Shown here: piece by piece, positions 32,525 to 40,950 of the stretch | Layout: each line of letters begins with the position of its first letter | Position numbering within the stretch: the stretch's first letter is position 1 | Assembly: GCA_041658605.1 (NCBI GenBank) | Contig: JBAZZU010000008.1 | Span: 12,671 to 76,670, forward strand | DNA length: 64,000 bases | Direction: 5' to 3' | Source: JBAZWE01 sp041658605 | Lineage (GTDB): Bacteria > Actinomycetota > Thermoleophilia > BMS3ABIN01 | Notes under the pieces: generated by a model | Told to the model about the DNA's origin: nothing | The model's input: only the letters and a program-made list of their open reading frames with translations | Database searches by the model: none | Position numbers and translations under genes: made by a program

Positions 32525-32675
32525 AATGGGGATATACGTGAGCCAACAGGTAATTTCTTAGAACTATAAGGCCTGAGTTTATATATGATTGCCAGAGTGA
32601 TAATTCTCGATCAGGCTGTCTGGAAGCAGTCTATGGTATCGGGTCGATTGCAAGTATTCGAACCTTGGAGGCGCG

Positions 32676-33650
32676 ATGAAGAATATAGCAGTTGTCACCA
32701 GCGGCGGTGACGCGCCGGGCATGAACGCCGCCGTGCGCGCGATAGTACGTGTCGGAACGGATATCGGGCTTAAGATGCATGGTGTGCGCAACGGCTACGA
32801 GGGGCTCATCGCCGGCGACATACATCAGTTGACCAACCGGGATGTTAGCGAGATACTCCACCTTGGCGGTACTTTTCTGGGGACTGCGCGCAGTAAAGAG
32901 TTCAGGGGGAGCGAAGACGCCCGGCACCAGGCCGTCACCAACATGCGCGAGCAGGGGATTGACGCGCTGATCGTCATCGGCGGAAACGGTTCCCAGGCCG
33001 GCGCCAACGAACTTAACCGCCTGGGGCTTCCCGTTGTCGGTGTCGCCTCCACGGTGGACAACGACCTTTACGGTTCCGAGATCTCCATCGGCGTTGATAC
33101 GGCCCTCGACATCATCATCGAATCCATCGATCGCATCCGGACCACGGCGGAGTCGCATCACCGCGCTTTTCTGATCGAAGTCATGGGCAAGACCTGCGGC
33201 TACCTGGCCCTGGCGGCGGGTCTGGCCGGCGGCGCGGATGTCGTCGTCACGCCCGAGTTTGATATCGAACCGCCTGAGATACAGGACCAGCTGGCGGCGG
33301 CCCATGCCCGCGGCAAACGTTATGCGCTCGCGGTTGTGACCGACGGCGCCAAAAACAACGCCGCTCGCTGCGCGGAATATTTCAGGGAGCGTGAGGAAGA
33401 GATAGGTTATGAGCTGCGCGTGACCATACTCGGGCATGTGCAGCGCGGCGGAGCGCCTTCAACATACGACCGCATCCTGGCGAGCCGCCTGGGCGCGGCT
33501 GCTATCGAGCAGCTGGCAGCCGGCTTGAGCGGCAACCTGGTCGGATGGGGCCGGGGAGAGATAGTGCTTACATCACTGGAGGAAGTGGCGGCCAACAAAA
33601 AACAGCTGGATTCAGATTTATGGAGGCTGCTGGGCGTGCTGGCCAAATAA
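32676..33650 (+). CDS. 6-phosphofructokinase, ATP-type
   Basis: A 324-residue phosphofructokinase: TSGGDAPGMNAAVRA, GGNGS at 102-106 (Gly at the position that is Asp in PPi enzymes), STVDNDLYGSEISIGVDTA (catalytic Asp) and MGKTCGYLA. Gly-104-like usage predicts ATP as phosphoryl donor, and the STVDND variant also fits ATP enzymes. GGAGG lies upstream of the ATG. Having both enzyme types 4 kb apart suggests control of the glycolytic and gluconeogenic direction through ATP/PPi use. Confidence 0.9.
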   Translation: MKNIAVVTSGGDAPGMNAAVRAIVRVGTDIGLKMHGVRNGYEGLIAGDIHQLTNRDVSEILHLGGTFLGTARSKEFRGSEDARHQAVTNMREQGIDALIVIGGNGSQAGANELNRLGLPVVGVASTVDNDLYGSEISIGVDTALDIIIESIDRIRTTAESHHRAFLIEVMGKTCGYLALAAGLAGGADVVVTPEFDIEPPEIQDQLAAAHARGKRYALAVVTDGAKNNAARCAEYFREREEEIGYELRVTILGHVQRGGAPSTYDRILASRLGAAAIEQLAAGLSGNLVGWGRGEIVLTSLEEVAANKKQLDSDLWRLLGVLAK

Positions 33651-33720
33651 AGCGGATAATTGCGATGTATCTGCTCCGGGCGGCCTGAGACAGGCGCTGG
33701 TCCGGGGGAAACAGGTTAGA

Positions 33721-33750
33721 AAAAGGACAGTCCCGGGACTGTCCTTTTGA
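33721..33750. terminator. Bidirectional intrinsic terminator
   Basis: AAAAGGACAGTCC / GGACTGTCCTTTT, an uninterrupted palindrome with A/T ends on both sides. It lies between the convergent PFK gene (plus) and the selenoprotein gene (minus) and can serve both. Confidence 0.88.
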
Positions 33751-33794
33751 GTTACATATTGTTTCTACGCGTTACTGCTATCGATTGTAATCCG

Positions 33795-34142
33795 TTACGA
33801 AGCCTTCTCTTTCAGCCGCTGTATGCCAAGTTTTTCAAATGCCTCGACCAGATCCGCGTAAGAGATCTTGTCCATCGCCTGTAGCTTTTCGTCGATGATA
33901 ATGGCTCCAGGTTCCAGGCTTCCTTCCACGACCTTGCCGTGGACATCCGGATATTCCTGGATCTCCTCTGAGTCGAAATCCACGTAGAGAAGGCGCGCGA
34001 TTCCGCCGAAGTCCTGTTCCAGCTGACGATTGATAGTCTGCGTGATCTCTTCCAGAGACCAGCTTGGGCCTCAACCGCCGGAGCATGAGTCTAGCCAGCG
34101 TGAGCCAAAGACGGGAATCTGAACGGGTTCTGGAATTATCAC
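33795..34142 (-). CDS. Putative thioredoxin-like selenoprotein (in-frame TGA = Sec)
   Basis: Reading the minus strand from GTG 34142 to the TAA at 33795 gives 115 residues if the TGA at 34073-34071 is decoded as selenocysteine. AGGAGG (34152-34147) stands four bases before the GTG. The TGA falls in WLDSCSGG-U-GPSWSLEEI, i.e. Cys20-x3-Sec24, right after a first strand (VQIPVFGS) as in thioredoxin folds. The downstream part (IARLLYVDFDSEE ... LEPGAIIIDEKL) continues the fold and resembles YuzD/DUF1462-type small redox proteins. A bSECIS-like hairpin follows the TGA. Conventional annotation would truncate it to 62 codons from GTG 33983. The partner gene upstream is thiouridylase-like. Function is inferred to be thiol/selenol redox. 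Confidence 0.75.
34043..34061 (-). promoter_or_regulatory. Candidate bacterial SECIS hairpin
   Basis: Minus strand, nine bases after the TGA: TGGTCTC (34061-34055) pairs with GAGATCA (34049-34043, one G-U), loop TGGAA (or GGA if the extra U-A closes). The loop begins about 16 bases after the TGA and has G at its start, matching the known bacterial SECIS spacing (16-37 bases to the apical loop) and the G requirement. Confidence 0.6.
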
Positions 34143-34160
34143 TGCGCCTCCTGAAATTTG

Positions 34161-34177
34161 CCGGGAATGATTCCCGG
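34161..34177 (-). other. Hairpin between thiouridylase-like and selenoprotein genes
   Basis: CCGGGAA, TGA loop, TTCCCGG: a perfect 7-bp stem 9 bases upstream of the selenoprotein Shine-Dalgarno. No T-run. It could separate or regulate the two genes. Confidence 0.4.
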
Positions 34178-34253
34178 GATAATAGTCAATACCTCTTCGG
34201 AACAAACCACTTGATTAGTTAGATACTGGCAGGGGTATAAAGATTCATTTTCT

Positions 34254-35330
34254 TTACTGCCGTTCGAGTTTTTCGGCCAGTTGCCAGCCTTCGGCGGGTG
34301 AAATGTCTTTGATATGGTGGACGATATTACCCTTGCCGGCAACGTCCGGGCCAGTATCCGCGCCGGAATCCGCGGTATTGTTTTCGGACGCGAGCCACCA
34401 GGTCACGCTGACATTCTTTTCCTCGCGCGCCGCGCCATAGCGGGCGGTCAGGGCGGCGGCTTCTTGCAGGGTCGCCTCGCCGATATCCTCGCCCTTGATA
34501 ACGGCAGTCGGCCCCGTGAAATCGTCTACGCTCATCAGCAGGTCGCCGGCGCGGGCCAGCGCCGCCAGACGTTTCGTCTCATCCTCGTTGCGGGGGATCA
34601 TTATCCGCTTGCCCTCTGATGAATAGATAAGGCGTCCCAATCTCAGCGACTGGATCTCGGGAATGGCGGGATGCGGTTTCTCTTCCAGCAGCCTGCCGAG
34701 GCGCGCCGCGAAATTCTTGTCGCACAGGAGGCAGCCGCCGGCGGGGCAGGGATAATCGTTGACGCCGATCTCGGCGGCGAGCTGCATCTGGGGCTTGCGG
34801 GAACGGCCTTCGATGGCCATCATCTTCTCCCGGTCCACCCAGCCTTCGCGTTCGGGGATGCTGGACTCGAACAGATGTGCCGAGAGCGGGCGCACGATCA
34901 GGCCGGCCAGGCCCGATTCTTCCTCGATGATCCTGAGGGCGTCGGGCCGCTGTGACATCGGCCGCTCTCCCCAGACCTCGCCGGTCACCAGGAAGTCAGC
35001 CCCGGTTTCCTTCATATACTTTCCCGCACGGCGGAACATGCTGATGCGGCAGTCGAGGCAAGGGTTCAGGCCGCGGCCGAAGCCGTGTTTCGGATTGCGG
35101 ATGGCCTCGAGGATCTCCTCGGTGGCATTGAGGGTCTTAAGCGGTATACCGTAGTCCTCGGCGGCTTTTCTCGCTTCAGTCTTGCAGCTGCTTCGGGCTG
35201 TGCAGGTGCAGAAGACGGTGACGAAGTTGAGTGCCTCGACCTCGATTCCCTGGTCGAGCATCATCTTTACCGCCAGGCGGCTGTCGAGCCCTCCGGAAAG
35301 CAGGGCGATGGCTTTTCTCTTTACAGTCAA
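34254..35330 (-). CDS. ThiI/MnmA-like ATP-pyrophosphatase (tRNA thiouridylase-like)
   Basis: A 358-residue protein with a PP-loop ATPase domain (ALLSGGLDSRLAVKMML at residue 8) and two cysteine clusters: VFCTCTARSSC near residue 40 and CPAGGCLLCDKNF near 215. The middle has LNPCLDCRISMFRRA and FLVTGEVWGERPMSQR, as in tRNA 2-thiouridylase-like proteins. The C-terminal third (from GPTAVIKGEDIGEATLQEAA) resembles a DUF814/NFACT-R module. TTG 35330 is the start, with AGAGGA 4-5 bases upstream. It likely adenylates tRNA U or C for sulfur insertion, but this fused form has no known assay. It precedes the selenoprotein gene by 111 bases on the same strand and may be cotranscribed. Confidence 0.75.
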   Translation of the reverse strand: MTVKRKAIALLSGGLDSRLAVKMMLDQGIEVEALNFVTVFCTCTARSSCKTEARKAAEDYGIPLKTLNATEEILEAIRNPKHGFGRGLNPCLDCRISMFRRAGKYMKETGADFLVTGEVWGERPMSQRPDALRIIEEESGLAGLIVRPLSAHLFESSIPEREGWVDREKMMAIEGRSRKPQMQLAAEIGVNDYPCPAGGCLLCDKNFAARLGRLLEEKPHPAIPEIQSLRLGRLIYSSEGKRIMIPRNEDETKRLAALARAGDLLMSVDDFTGPTAVIKGEDIGEATLQEAAALTARYGAAREEKNVSVTWWLASENNTADSGADTGPDVAGKGNIVHHIKDISPAEGWQLAEKLERQ

Positions 35331-35722
35331 TTTTCCTCTTCCGTCATTGCTTTGATTTTCCGCCGTATCAGCAGGATATTCACTGAAATAATCGTAATAA
35401 ATGATTATGATCGGCGCGATTCAGGCCGCAACGGGGATGAAACATGTGCCTGATAGCAAAATAGCAGATAGCGCTCTCTGAAAAAAGTCCCGCAATATCT
35501 GGCAACAAAGCTATTCTGTTTGCTATACTTCCTTTTGTTCGAGCGCGACTTCGGGAGGCCCACTCATCCAGAGCTTAGACAGACTGCCAATCACCTGATT
35601 TAAGTCTGTTCATATCGATTGGATGTTATGGCTCCCTTGCTCACGGGTACAATTTAACAAAACAGCTGATTCAAGGGACGGATGCGCTGGGCAGAGAAGC
35701 CGCCAAACCAGTAGAGATAAAG
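35331..35722. other. Intergenic region between divergent genes
   Basis: 392 bases between the thiouridylase-like gene (minus) and the L,D-transpeptidase (plus). TTGCTATACT (around 35520-35529) contains a good -10 (TATACT) for the plus strand but no clear -35. The frame of the transpeptidase stays open upstream to a TAG near 35576 without a standard start codon. No other gene seen. Confidence 0.4.
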
Positions 35723-37087
35723 GTGCCGCGAATAAGATCGCTGGCGTCTGGTTTTAAAACGACGGGCATGGTCGCGGGGATAGCCGGTGTTGTGGTTGTC
35801 CTTGTCGTGGTTCTGGGTGTGGCCATCCTGCCGCCGCGAATCACGGTAAGCCCCGGCGATGGTGAAACCGAGATAAAACCCACCGGCCAGTTTCTTGAGG
35901 TCGGCACGAGCCACTGGGGCGCGTCGCTTTCGACGGTGCTCGTCAAGGAAGCCCGGGTCGCTCCGGACGGTACCCGCGAGAACGAACGGGTCCTGGACGG
36001 ACAACTGCAGAACGGCAGGTTCGTGCTTTCCGATGGCTCCAGCCCCCTGGTTGAGGACGCCGAGTATAAGGTGACCGTGGCCGGCACGGTCAAGGAGATC
36101 GGACTCTCCGGCATCACTGATACGCATGTCGACCGGACCTACACCTTCACAACAGTAACCACGCCGATGCCGATAATCCCGGTCGGCGGTGTCAAGGTCA
36201 GGTATGGCGAAGAGGCGACGATCGAGTGGAATATCCCCGTCGGCGGTACTGAATACCAGCTCGATGGAATCGGCAATACGATGAGGATGGAAGACGGCGG
36301 CCGCGTGATGAAGATCAGTCTGGCCAAGTTCGAGCAGGGCAAGGAATATCCGCTCAGGATAACGGCCGCTACTTCACTGAACGGCAGGGAGCTCAAGGCG
36401 CCGATAGTGACGAATGTGGCGACTGCGGCTCCGCTCAAGGTGGCCTTCGATCCCATCGACGGCACCAGCGGCGCCAGCATCGACGTGCATCCCATCATCG
36501 CGTTCAGCGAGCCGGTGTCGAATCTCGACCTTGCCAAAACAGCGATCACAATTGAGCCTAAGGTAGAAGGCAAGCTCAACTGGGTCGAACCCGGCAGGCT
36601 TGAATTCGTACCCACCGCGACGTGGGACCATCTGCAGGATGTTACGATCACCGTCAAGGGCGGACCGACACAACTGCGGGGTATCAGCGGCGGCTACATG
36701 GAGACCGAGGTGCGCAGCACATTCACTACGGCTCCTTATAAATCAATCGACGTCAACATAACCGAGCAGCGTGTCACGCTGTATGAAGACGGCAAGCAGG
36801 TTGATACCTTCCTTTGTTCCACGGGTAATTCAGGCACCGACACACCCCTTGGAGATTACACCATCTACGCCAAGCTTAGTTCGGTCGACATGAGGGGTCC
36901 CGGCTATTTCGCTCCCAAGGTCCCCTGGGTGATGGTCTTTAAGGGCGACTACACGATGCACGGCAACTACTGGGCGACATCTTTCGGCGCCCGTTCAAGC
37001 CATGGCTGTGTGGGCCTGCCTGTGGAAACCGCCAAGCGCGTCTACGACTGGACGCCCACGGGTACGCCGATTCATATTCACGAATAA
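35723..37087 (+). CDS. L,D-transpeptidase with Ig-like domains (YkuD)
   Basis: A 454-residue cell-wall cross-linking enzyme. One N-terminal membrane helix (about 15-37, VAGIAGVVVVLVVVLGVAIL) anchors it; Ig-like/LysM-unlike beta domains (about 40-335) follow, the second resembling the Ig module of mycobacterial L,D-transpeptidases. The YkuD domain (about 345-454) holds the catalytic motif HGNYW ... SHGCVGL with the Cys near residue 430. It forms 3-3 cross-links in peptidoglycan outside the membrane. Start at GTG 35723 is the first standard codon; the Shine-Dalgarno is weak (TAGAGATAAAG). Confidence 0.88.
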   Translation: MPRIRSLASGFKTTGMVAGIAGVVVVLVVVLGVAILPPRITVSPGDGETEIKPTGQFLEVGTSHWGASLSTVLVKEARVAPDGTRENERVLDGQLQNGRFVLSDGSSPLVEDAEYKVTVAGTVKEIGLSGITDTHVDRTYTFTTVTTPMPIIPVGGVKVRYGEEATIEWNIPVGGTEYQLDGIGNTMRMEDGGRVMKISLAKFEQGKEYPLRITAATSLNGRELKAPIVTNVATAAPLKVAFDPIDGTSGASIDVHPIIAFSEPVSNLDLAKTAITIEPKVEGKLNWVEPGRLEFVPTATWDHLQDVTITVKGGPTQLRGISGGYMETEVRSTFTTAPYKSIDVNITEQRVTLYEDGKQVDTFLCSTGNSGTDTPLGDYTIYAKLSSVDMRGPGYFAPKVPWVMVFKGDYTMHGNYWATSFGARSSHGCVGLPVETAKRVYDWTPTGTPIHIHE

Positions 37088-37204
37088 CGAACGGCCGGCA
37101 TCTCTTTCGGGCCGGCATGGTATCTGACAGGAACTGTTAATTAAATGGCCCGGCTTTGAGTCGGGTCTGTTTGTCTTCACTTCAACTTCTGGCGATGGGC
37201 GGTG

Positions 37205-38191
37205 ATGCGGATGCAGGCCAAGGTATGCGGCTCGAACGGCGCTGGTGTAAAGACTGTTTCCCTTGAGGAGGCGGTTGCGCTTATCGGCGGGGGAGAGGGG
37301 CTGGTCTGGCTGGACATCGCCGGATCCTTAAAGCAGGAAGACCTGGAGCTGCTCGGCCGGCCGCCGTTTAATTTCCACGAGCTGGCGCTGGAGGATGCCT
37401 CCAAGCCGGATGGCCAGCGGGCCAAGGTGGAGCCCTACGACGATTACTTCTTCCTGGTCATGCACGCTGTCTCATCCAGACCGGATGAGGAAGGACTGAC
37501 ACTCGCGTGGACCGAGATCGATCTTTTTGTCGGGAAGAACTACGTCGTATCAGTCCATCGCGGCGACGTCCCGGAGATCAGCCAGGTCTGGAAAGACGCC
37601 GACACGCGGGCGCGAATCATGGGCTGCGGTTCCGACATGCTGGCTTACTACATGCTCGATACCGTCGTGGACAAATATGTAGAGACCATAGACGGCATCG
37701 AGGACAAACTCGACTCGCTCGAGGACGCCGTGGTGGACCCCAAGGCTGACGAGGCCACGGTCCACAGGATTTTCGATTTCAAGCGCGAACTGATCCATTT
37801 TCGCAAACAGGCGGGCCCCCTGCGCGAGGCGATCAACGAGATGACCTCGCGGGACTTCCCTCTCGTCACCAGCGGCACGCTGCCATACCTGCGCGATGTC
37901 TACGATCACCTGATACGGCTTTCCGACATGCTCGATTCCTATCGCGACATCCTGACCGGAGCGCTGGACGTGCATCTCTCGGCGGTCTCCAACCGGCTCA
38001 ATGAGATAATGAAACGGTTGACACTGGTCGCCACGATCTTCATGCCGCTAACGTTTATCACCGGTTTCTGGGGGATGAATTTCGCGGAGCTTCCGGTTGG
38101 CAGCGGGTTGTGGATGTGGGGGAGCCTGATGTTCATGGTCACGGTCTCGGCCGTGATGATAGTGATTTTTCAGACGCGGAAATACAGATAG
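37205..38191 (+). CDS. corA: CorA-family Mg2+/Co2+ channel
   Basis: A 328-residue CorA-type ion channel. The large cytoplasmic domain includes LGRPPFNFHELALEDASKPDGQ and VDKYVETIDGIEDKLDSLED. Two C-terminal membrane helices enclose the GMN selectivity motif (FWGMNFAELP, near residue 290). CorA channels form pentamers and let Mg2+ (also Co2+, Ni2+) into the cell. GTG 37202 directly before the ATG is an alternative start. No Mg2+ riboswitch is visible upstream. Confidence 0.92.
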   Translation: MRMQAKVCGSNGAGVKTVSLEEAVALIGGGEGLVWLDIAGSLKQEDLELLGRPPFNFHELALEDASKPDGQRAKVEPYDDYFFLVMHAVSSRPDEEGLTLAWTEIDLFVGKNYVVSVHRGDVPEISQVWKDADTRARIMGCGSDMLAYYMLDTVVDKYVETIDGIEDKLDSLEDAVVDPKADEATVHRIFDFKRELIHFRKQAGPLREAINEMTSRDFPLVTSGTLPYLRDVYDHLIRLSDMLDSYRDILTGALDVHLSAVSNRLNEIMKRLTLVATIFMPLTFITGFWGMNFAELPVGSGLWMWGSLMFMVTVSAVMIVIFQTRKYR

Positions 38192-38199
38192 GCTAGTTG

Positions 38200-38871
38200 A
38201 TGACGGTGAGTTCAGACACAAACGGGGACGAGGTGCCTGCACGCGTCAAGATATGCGGGCTTACGAGGCCGGAGGACGCCGCGCTCGCGGTGAGCCTGGG
38301 GGCGTGGGCGCTTGGAGTGATCTTCGTTCCCGGGAGCCCGAGAAGGGTGAACATCGAGCAGGCGGCGGCGGTACTGGCATCGGCGCCTGCCGGAGTCGAG
38401 CGGGTCGGCGTGTTTGTCAACGCCGGGCTGGACGAGATTGTGGAGTCGGCGCGGGCCAGCGGGCTTACCGCCGTGCAGCTCCACGGCGAGGAAAGCCCGG
38501 ACGAGTGTCTCGAGGCGCGAAGGCGTACGGGATGCCGGGTCATCAAGGCACTGAGGGTCGCGGGTCCGGAAACGCTCGCGGGCGTTGTCACGTTTGACAC
38601 CGACTTTATTCTGCTGGATACTTATCAGCCCGGGCGCCATGGCGGCACCGGCGAGGTGTTTGACTGGAGCCTGGCGGCGGCGCTTCCCGCGAGCGTACGC
38701 GGCGGGCGGCTGATTCTCTCGGGCGGCCTTAATCCTGATAATATCGCTGAAGCCGTGCGCGCCGTCGCGCCATACGCGGTGGATGTTGCAAGTGGCGTAG
38801 AGAGCGCGCCGGGAATAAAGGATACGGAAAAACTGAAAAAGCTTTTTGACACGTTGAACGGGATGAGTTGA
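38200..38871 (+). CDS. trpF: Phosphoribosylanthranilate isomerase
   Basis: A 223-residue TIM barrel for the third step of tryptophan synthesis. VKICGLTRPEDA holds the catalytic Cys; GVFVNA, VQLHGEESPDEC, LLDTYQPGRHGGTGEVFDW (catalytic Asp) and ILSGGLNPDNI follow the family. It is 8 bases past corA and shares its stop with the trpB start (TGATG). Confidence 0.94.
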   Translation: MTVSSDTNGDEVPARVKICGLTRPEDAALAVSLGAWALGVIFVPGSPRRVNIEQAAAVLASAPAGVERVGVFVNAGLDEIVESARASGLTAVQLHGEESPDECLEARRRTGCRVIKALRVAGPETLAGVVTFDTDFILLDTYQPGRHGGTGEVFDWSLAAALPASVRGGRLILSGGLNPDNIAEAVRAVAPYAVDVASGVESAPGIKDTEKLKKLFDTLNGMS

Positions 38872-40055
38872 TGACGACACGATCACGATTCGGCCCCTAC
38901 GGCGGCCGTTATGTGCCGGAGACGGTAATACCCGCGCTCGACGAGCTGACCGAAGCCTACGAGCGGCTGAAGGACGACCTGGCCTTCCGGGCTGAGCTCG
39001 ACGAGCTGCTGAAAACGTTCGTTGGCAGGCCGACGCCCCTTTTTGAAGCCAGGCGGCTGGCCGCGAAACTGGGATGCGCCGCCAGAATATATCTGAAGCG
39101 CGAGGACCTCTGCCACACAGGCGCCCACAAGCTCAATAATACGGTTGGCCAGATACTGCTTGCGGTGGCGATGGGGAAGAAGAGGGTAATCGCCGAGACC
39201 GGCGCGGGCCAGCACGGAGTGGCGACGGCAACCGCGGCGGCGCTGTTCGGCATCCCGTGCGCCATCTACATGGGCGTCAAGGATATCGCCCGGCAGGAAC
39301 TCAACGTCGTGCGGATGAAACTCCTCGGCGCGGAGGTCATGCCGGTGAGTTCCGGCAGCAAGACTTTGAAGGACGCGATGAACGACGCTATCAGGGACTG
39401 GGTGACTAACGTGGAGAGTACCTATTACGTGATCGGCTCAGTCGCGGGCCCGGCGCCCTATCCAGCTATCGTACGCGATTTTCAGACCGTGATAGGCGAG
39501 GAAGCTCGCGAGCAGGTTATGGAGGCCGAGGGCAGGCTGCCGACCGAGATAGTCGCCTGCGTGGGCGGCGGCAGCAACGCCATCGGCGTCTTCGCACCGT
39601 TCATCGCGGAGGAATCCGTGCGTCTGACCGGAGTGGAAGCGGCGGGAGAGGGGCTGGACAGCGGCTTGCATGGAGCATCCATCGAGCGCGGCCGCCGCGG
39701 TGTGCTGCACGGCTCCATGTCATATATATTGCAGGACGCCTACGGACAGATACTCGAGGCGCATTCGATATCGGCCGGGCTGGACTATCCCGGCGTCGGA
39801 CCCGAACATTCCTTCCTGCACGACGAGGGAAGGGTGCGCTACGATTCCGTCACCGACAAGGAGGCGCTGGAGTCGTTCACCCTGCTTTCGGAGACCGAGG
39901 GCATCATCCCGGCGCTGGAGAGTTCGCACGCAATCGCTTATGTGGTAAAGAACGCCGCGTCCTATGGCGCTGACGATCTGATAATCATCAATTTAAGCGG
40001 CCGCGGCGACAAGGACGTGCACCAGGCCGCCCGGGCGCTGGGGATAATCGAATGA
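38871..40055 (+). CDS. trpB: Tryptophan synthase beta chain
   Basis: A 394-residue PLP enzyme joining indole and serine. It has the TrpB1 pattern: RFGPYGGRYVPETVIPALDEL, the PLP lysine in HTGAHKLNNT, AETGAGQHGVATATAAALFG, GGGSNAIGVF and ISAGLDYPGVGPEHSFL. Overlap of its ATG with the trpF stop points to coupling. trpA is next but separated by 112 bases. The earlier pathway genes are not in the window. Confidence 0.96.
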   Translation: MTTRSRFGPYGGRYVPETVIPALDELTEAYERLKDDLAFRAELDELLKTFVGRPTPLFEARRLAAKLGCAARIYLKREDLCHTGAHKLNNTVGQILLAVAMGKKRVIAETGAGQHGVATATAAALFGIPCAIYMGVKDIARQELNVVRMKLLGAEVMPVSSGSKTLKDAMNDAIRDWVTNVESTYYVIGSVAGPAPYPAIVRDFQTVIGEEAREQVMEAEGRLPTEIVACVGGGSNAIGVFAPFIAEESVRLTGVEAAGEGLDSGLHGASIERGRRGVLHGSMSYILQDAYGQILEAHSISAGLDYPGVGPEHSFLHDEGRVRYDSVTDKEALESFTLLSETEGIIPALESSHAIAYVVKNAASYGADDLIIINLSGRGDKDVHQAARALGIIE

Positions 40056-40072
40056 GTGACGGGGATGGGCGA

Positions 40073-40171
40073 GTGATAACAGTGGCAGAAATTTTTGACC
40101 GCGGGGATTTCAGGTTGTGCTGTCGCGTCCGGGTTTGGGAATATACGCGGACGCTTGAGGCTCACGAATGA
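40073..40171 (+). CDS. Possible 32-codon ORF between trpB and trpA
   Basis: GTG 40073 opens a 32-residue frame (VITVAEIFDRGDFRLCC...) whose TGA overlaps the trpA ATG (ATGA), the same overlap style used through this operon. GACGGGGATGGGCGA precedes the GTG, a poor ribosome site. It has one Trp and is not a trp leader. It may only serve to couple translation, or be chance. Confidence 0.25.
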   Translation: MITVAEIFDRGDFRLCCRVRVWEYTRTLEAHE

Positions 40172-40950
40172 GCCGGCTCGAGGATACTTTCAAAAACAGC
40201 GGCAAGAAAGCGCTGCTGATGCCGTACACGACCGGGGGCTACCCCGACATGGATGGTTGCCGGCGCGTGATGGAGGCTTTTGTCGCCGGCGGCGCCGACA
40301 TGATCGAACTGGGTGTTCCCTTTTCCGATCCGCTGGCTGACGGTCCTGTCGTGCAGGCCTCGACCCAGCAGGCACTCGACGGTGGGGTGACCCCCGACGA
40401 CGTGCTTCTGCTGGCGGCTGAGTTCAGTTCCAGGCTGCCCGTTGTACTGATGATCTATTACAACTGTGTGCTCGCGGGCGGGCAGGAGCGATTTGTGCAG
40501 GCCGCGGCGGACGCGGGCGTGGCAGGGTTGATCGTACCCGACCTGCCGGTCGATGAGGCGGGAGAATTCATCGACGATTGCCAGAAAGCGGGAGTCGATC
40601 CGGTACTGCTGGTGGCGCCGACGAGCCCGGACGCGCGAATAAAACTGATCGCTGAAAAAGCGTCCGGCTTTATATATTGTGTCGCGGTCGCGGGCGTGAC
40701 CGGTGCGCGGACCTCACTTTCGGACGAGCTGCCGGCGTTTCTCGCCAGGGTGCGGGCGCAGACCGCCGTGCCGCTGGCCGTCGGTTTCGGCGTCTCGACT
40801 CCGGAACACGCGGCTGTTGTGGCGCAGCACGCCGACGGCGTTATCATCGGCAGCAGGCTGATCAGGATGGTGGGCGAGGCTGAGGACATCGATGCCGCCT
40901 GCCTCGACGTGGAAAAGTTTCTCAAAGACGTCAACGAGGTGCTGAAATGA
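40168..40950 (+). CDS. trpA: Tryptophan synthase alpha chain
   Basis: A 260-residue TIM barrel that releases indole from indole-3-glycerol phosphate and passes it to TrpB. Motifs: LMPYTTGGYPDMDGC, the catalytic Glu in MIELGVPFSDPLADGPVVQ, LIVPDLPVDEAG, and phosphate site GFGVSTPEHAA ... GVIIGSRLI. It overlaps the following regulator gene by four bases (ATGA). Confidence 0.95.
   Translation: MSRLEDTFKNSGKKALLMPYTTGGYPDMDGCRRVMEAFVAGGADMIELGVPFSDPLADGPVVQASTQQALDGGVTPDDVLLLAAEFSSRLPVVLMIYYNCVLAGGQERFVQAAADAGVAGLIVPDLPVDEAGEFIDDCQKAGVDPVLLVAPTSPDARIKLIAEKASGFIYCVAVAGVTGARTSLSDELPAFLARVRAQTAVPLAVGFGVSTPEHAAVVAQHADGVIIGSRLIRMVGEAEDIDAACLDVEKFLKDVNEVLK

Noticed and set aside
32676..33650. Possibility that the two phosphofructokinases are a recent tandem duplication.
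   Set aside because: They differ at donor-specific residues and through most of their sequence, so they represent old, separate subfamilies.
33835..34086. 83-residue minus-strand frame starting ATG 34086 across the selenoprotein.
   Set aside because: No Shine-Dalgarno, Arg/Gly-rich composition typical of an out-of-frame shadow; the frame of the selenoprotein is the coherent one.
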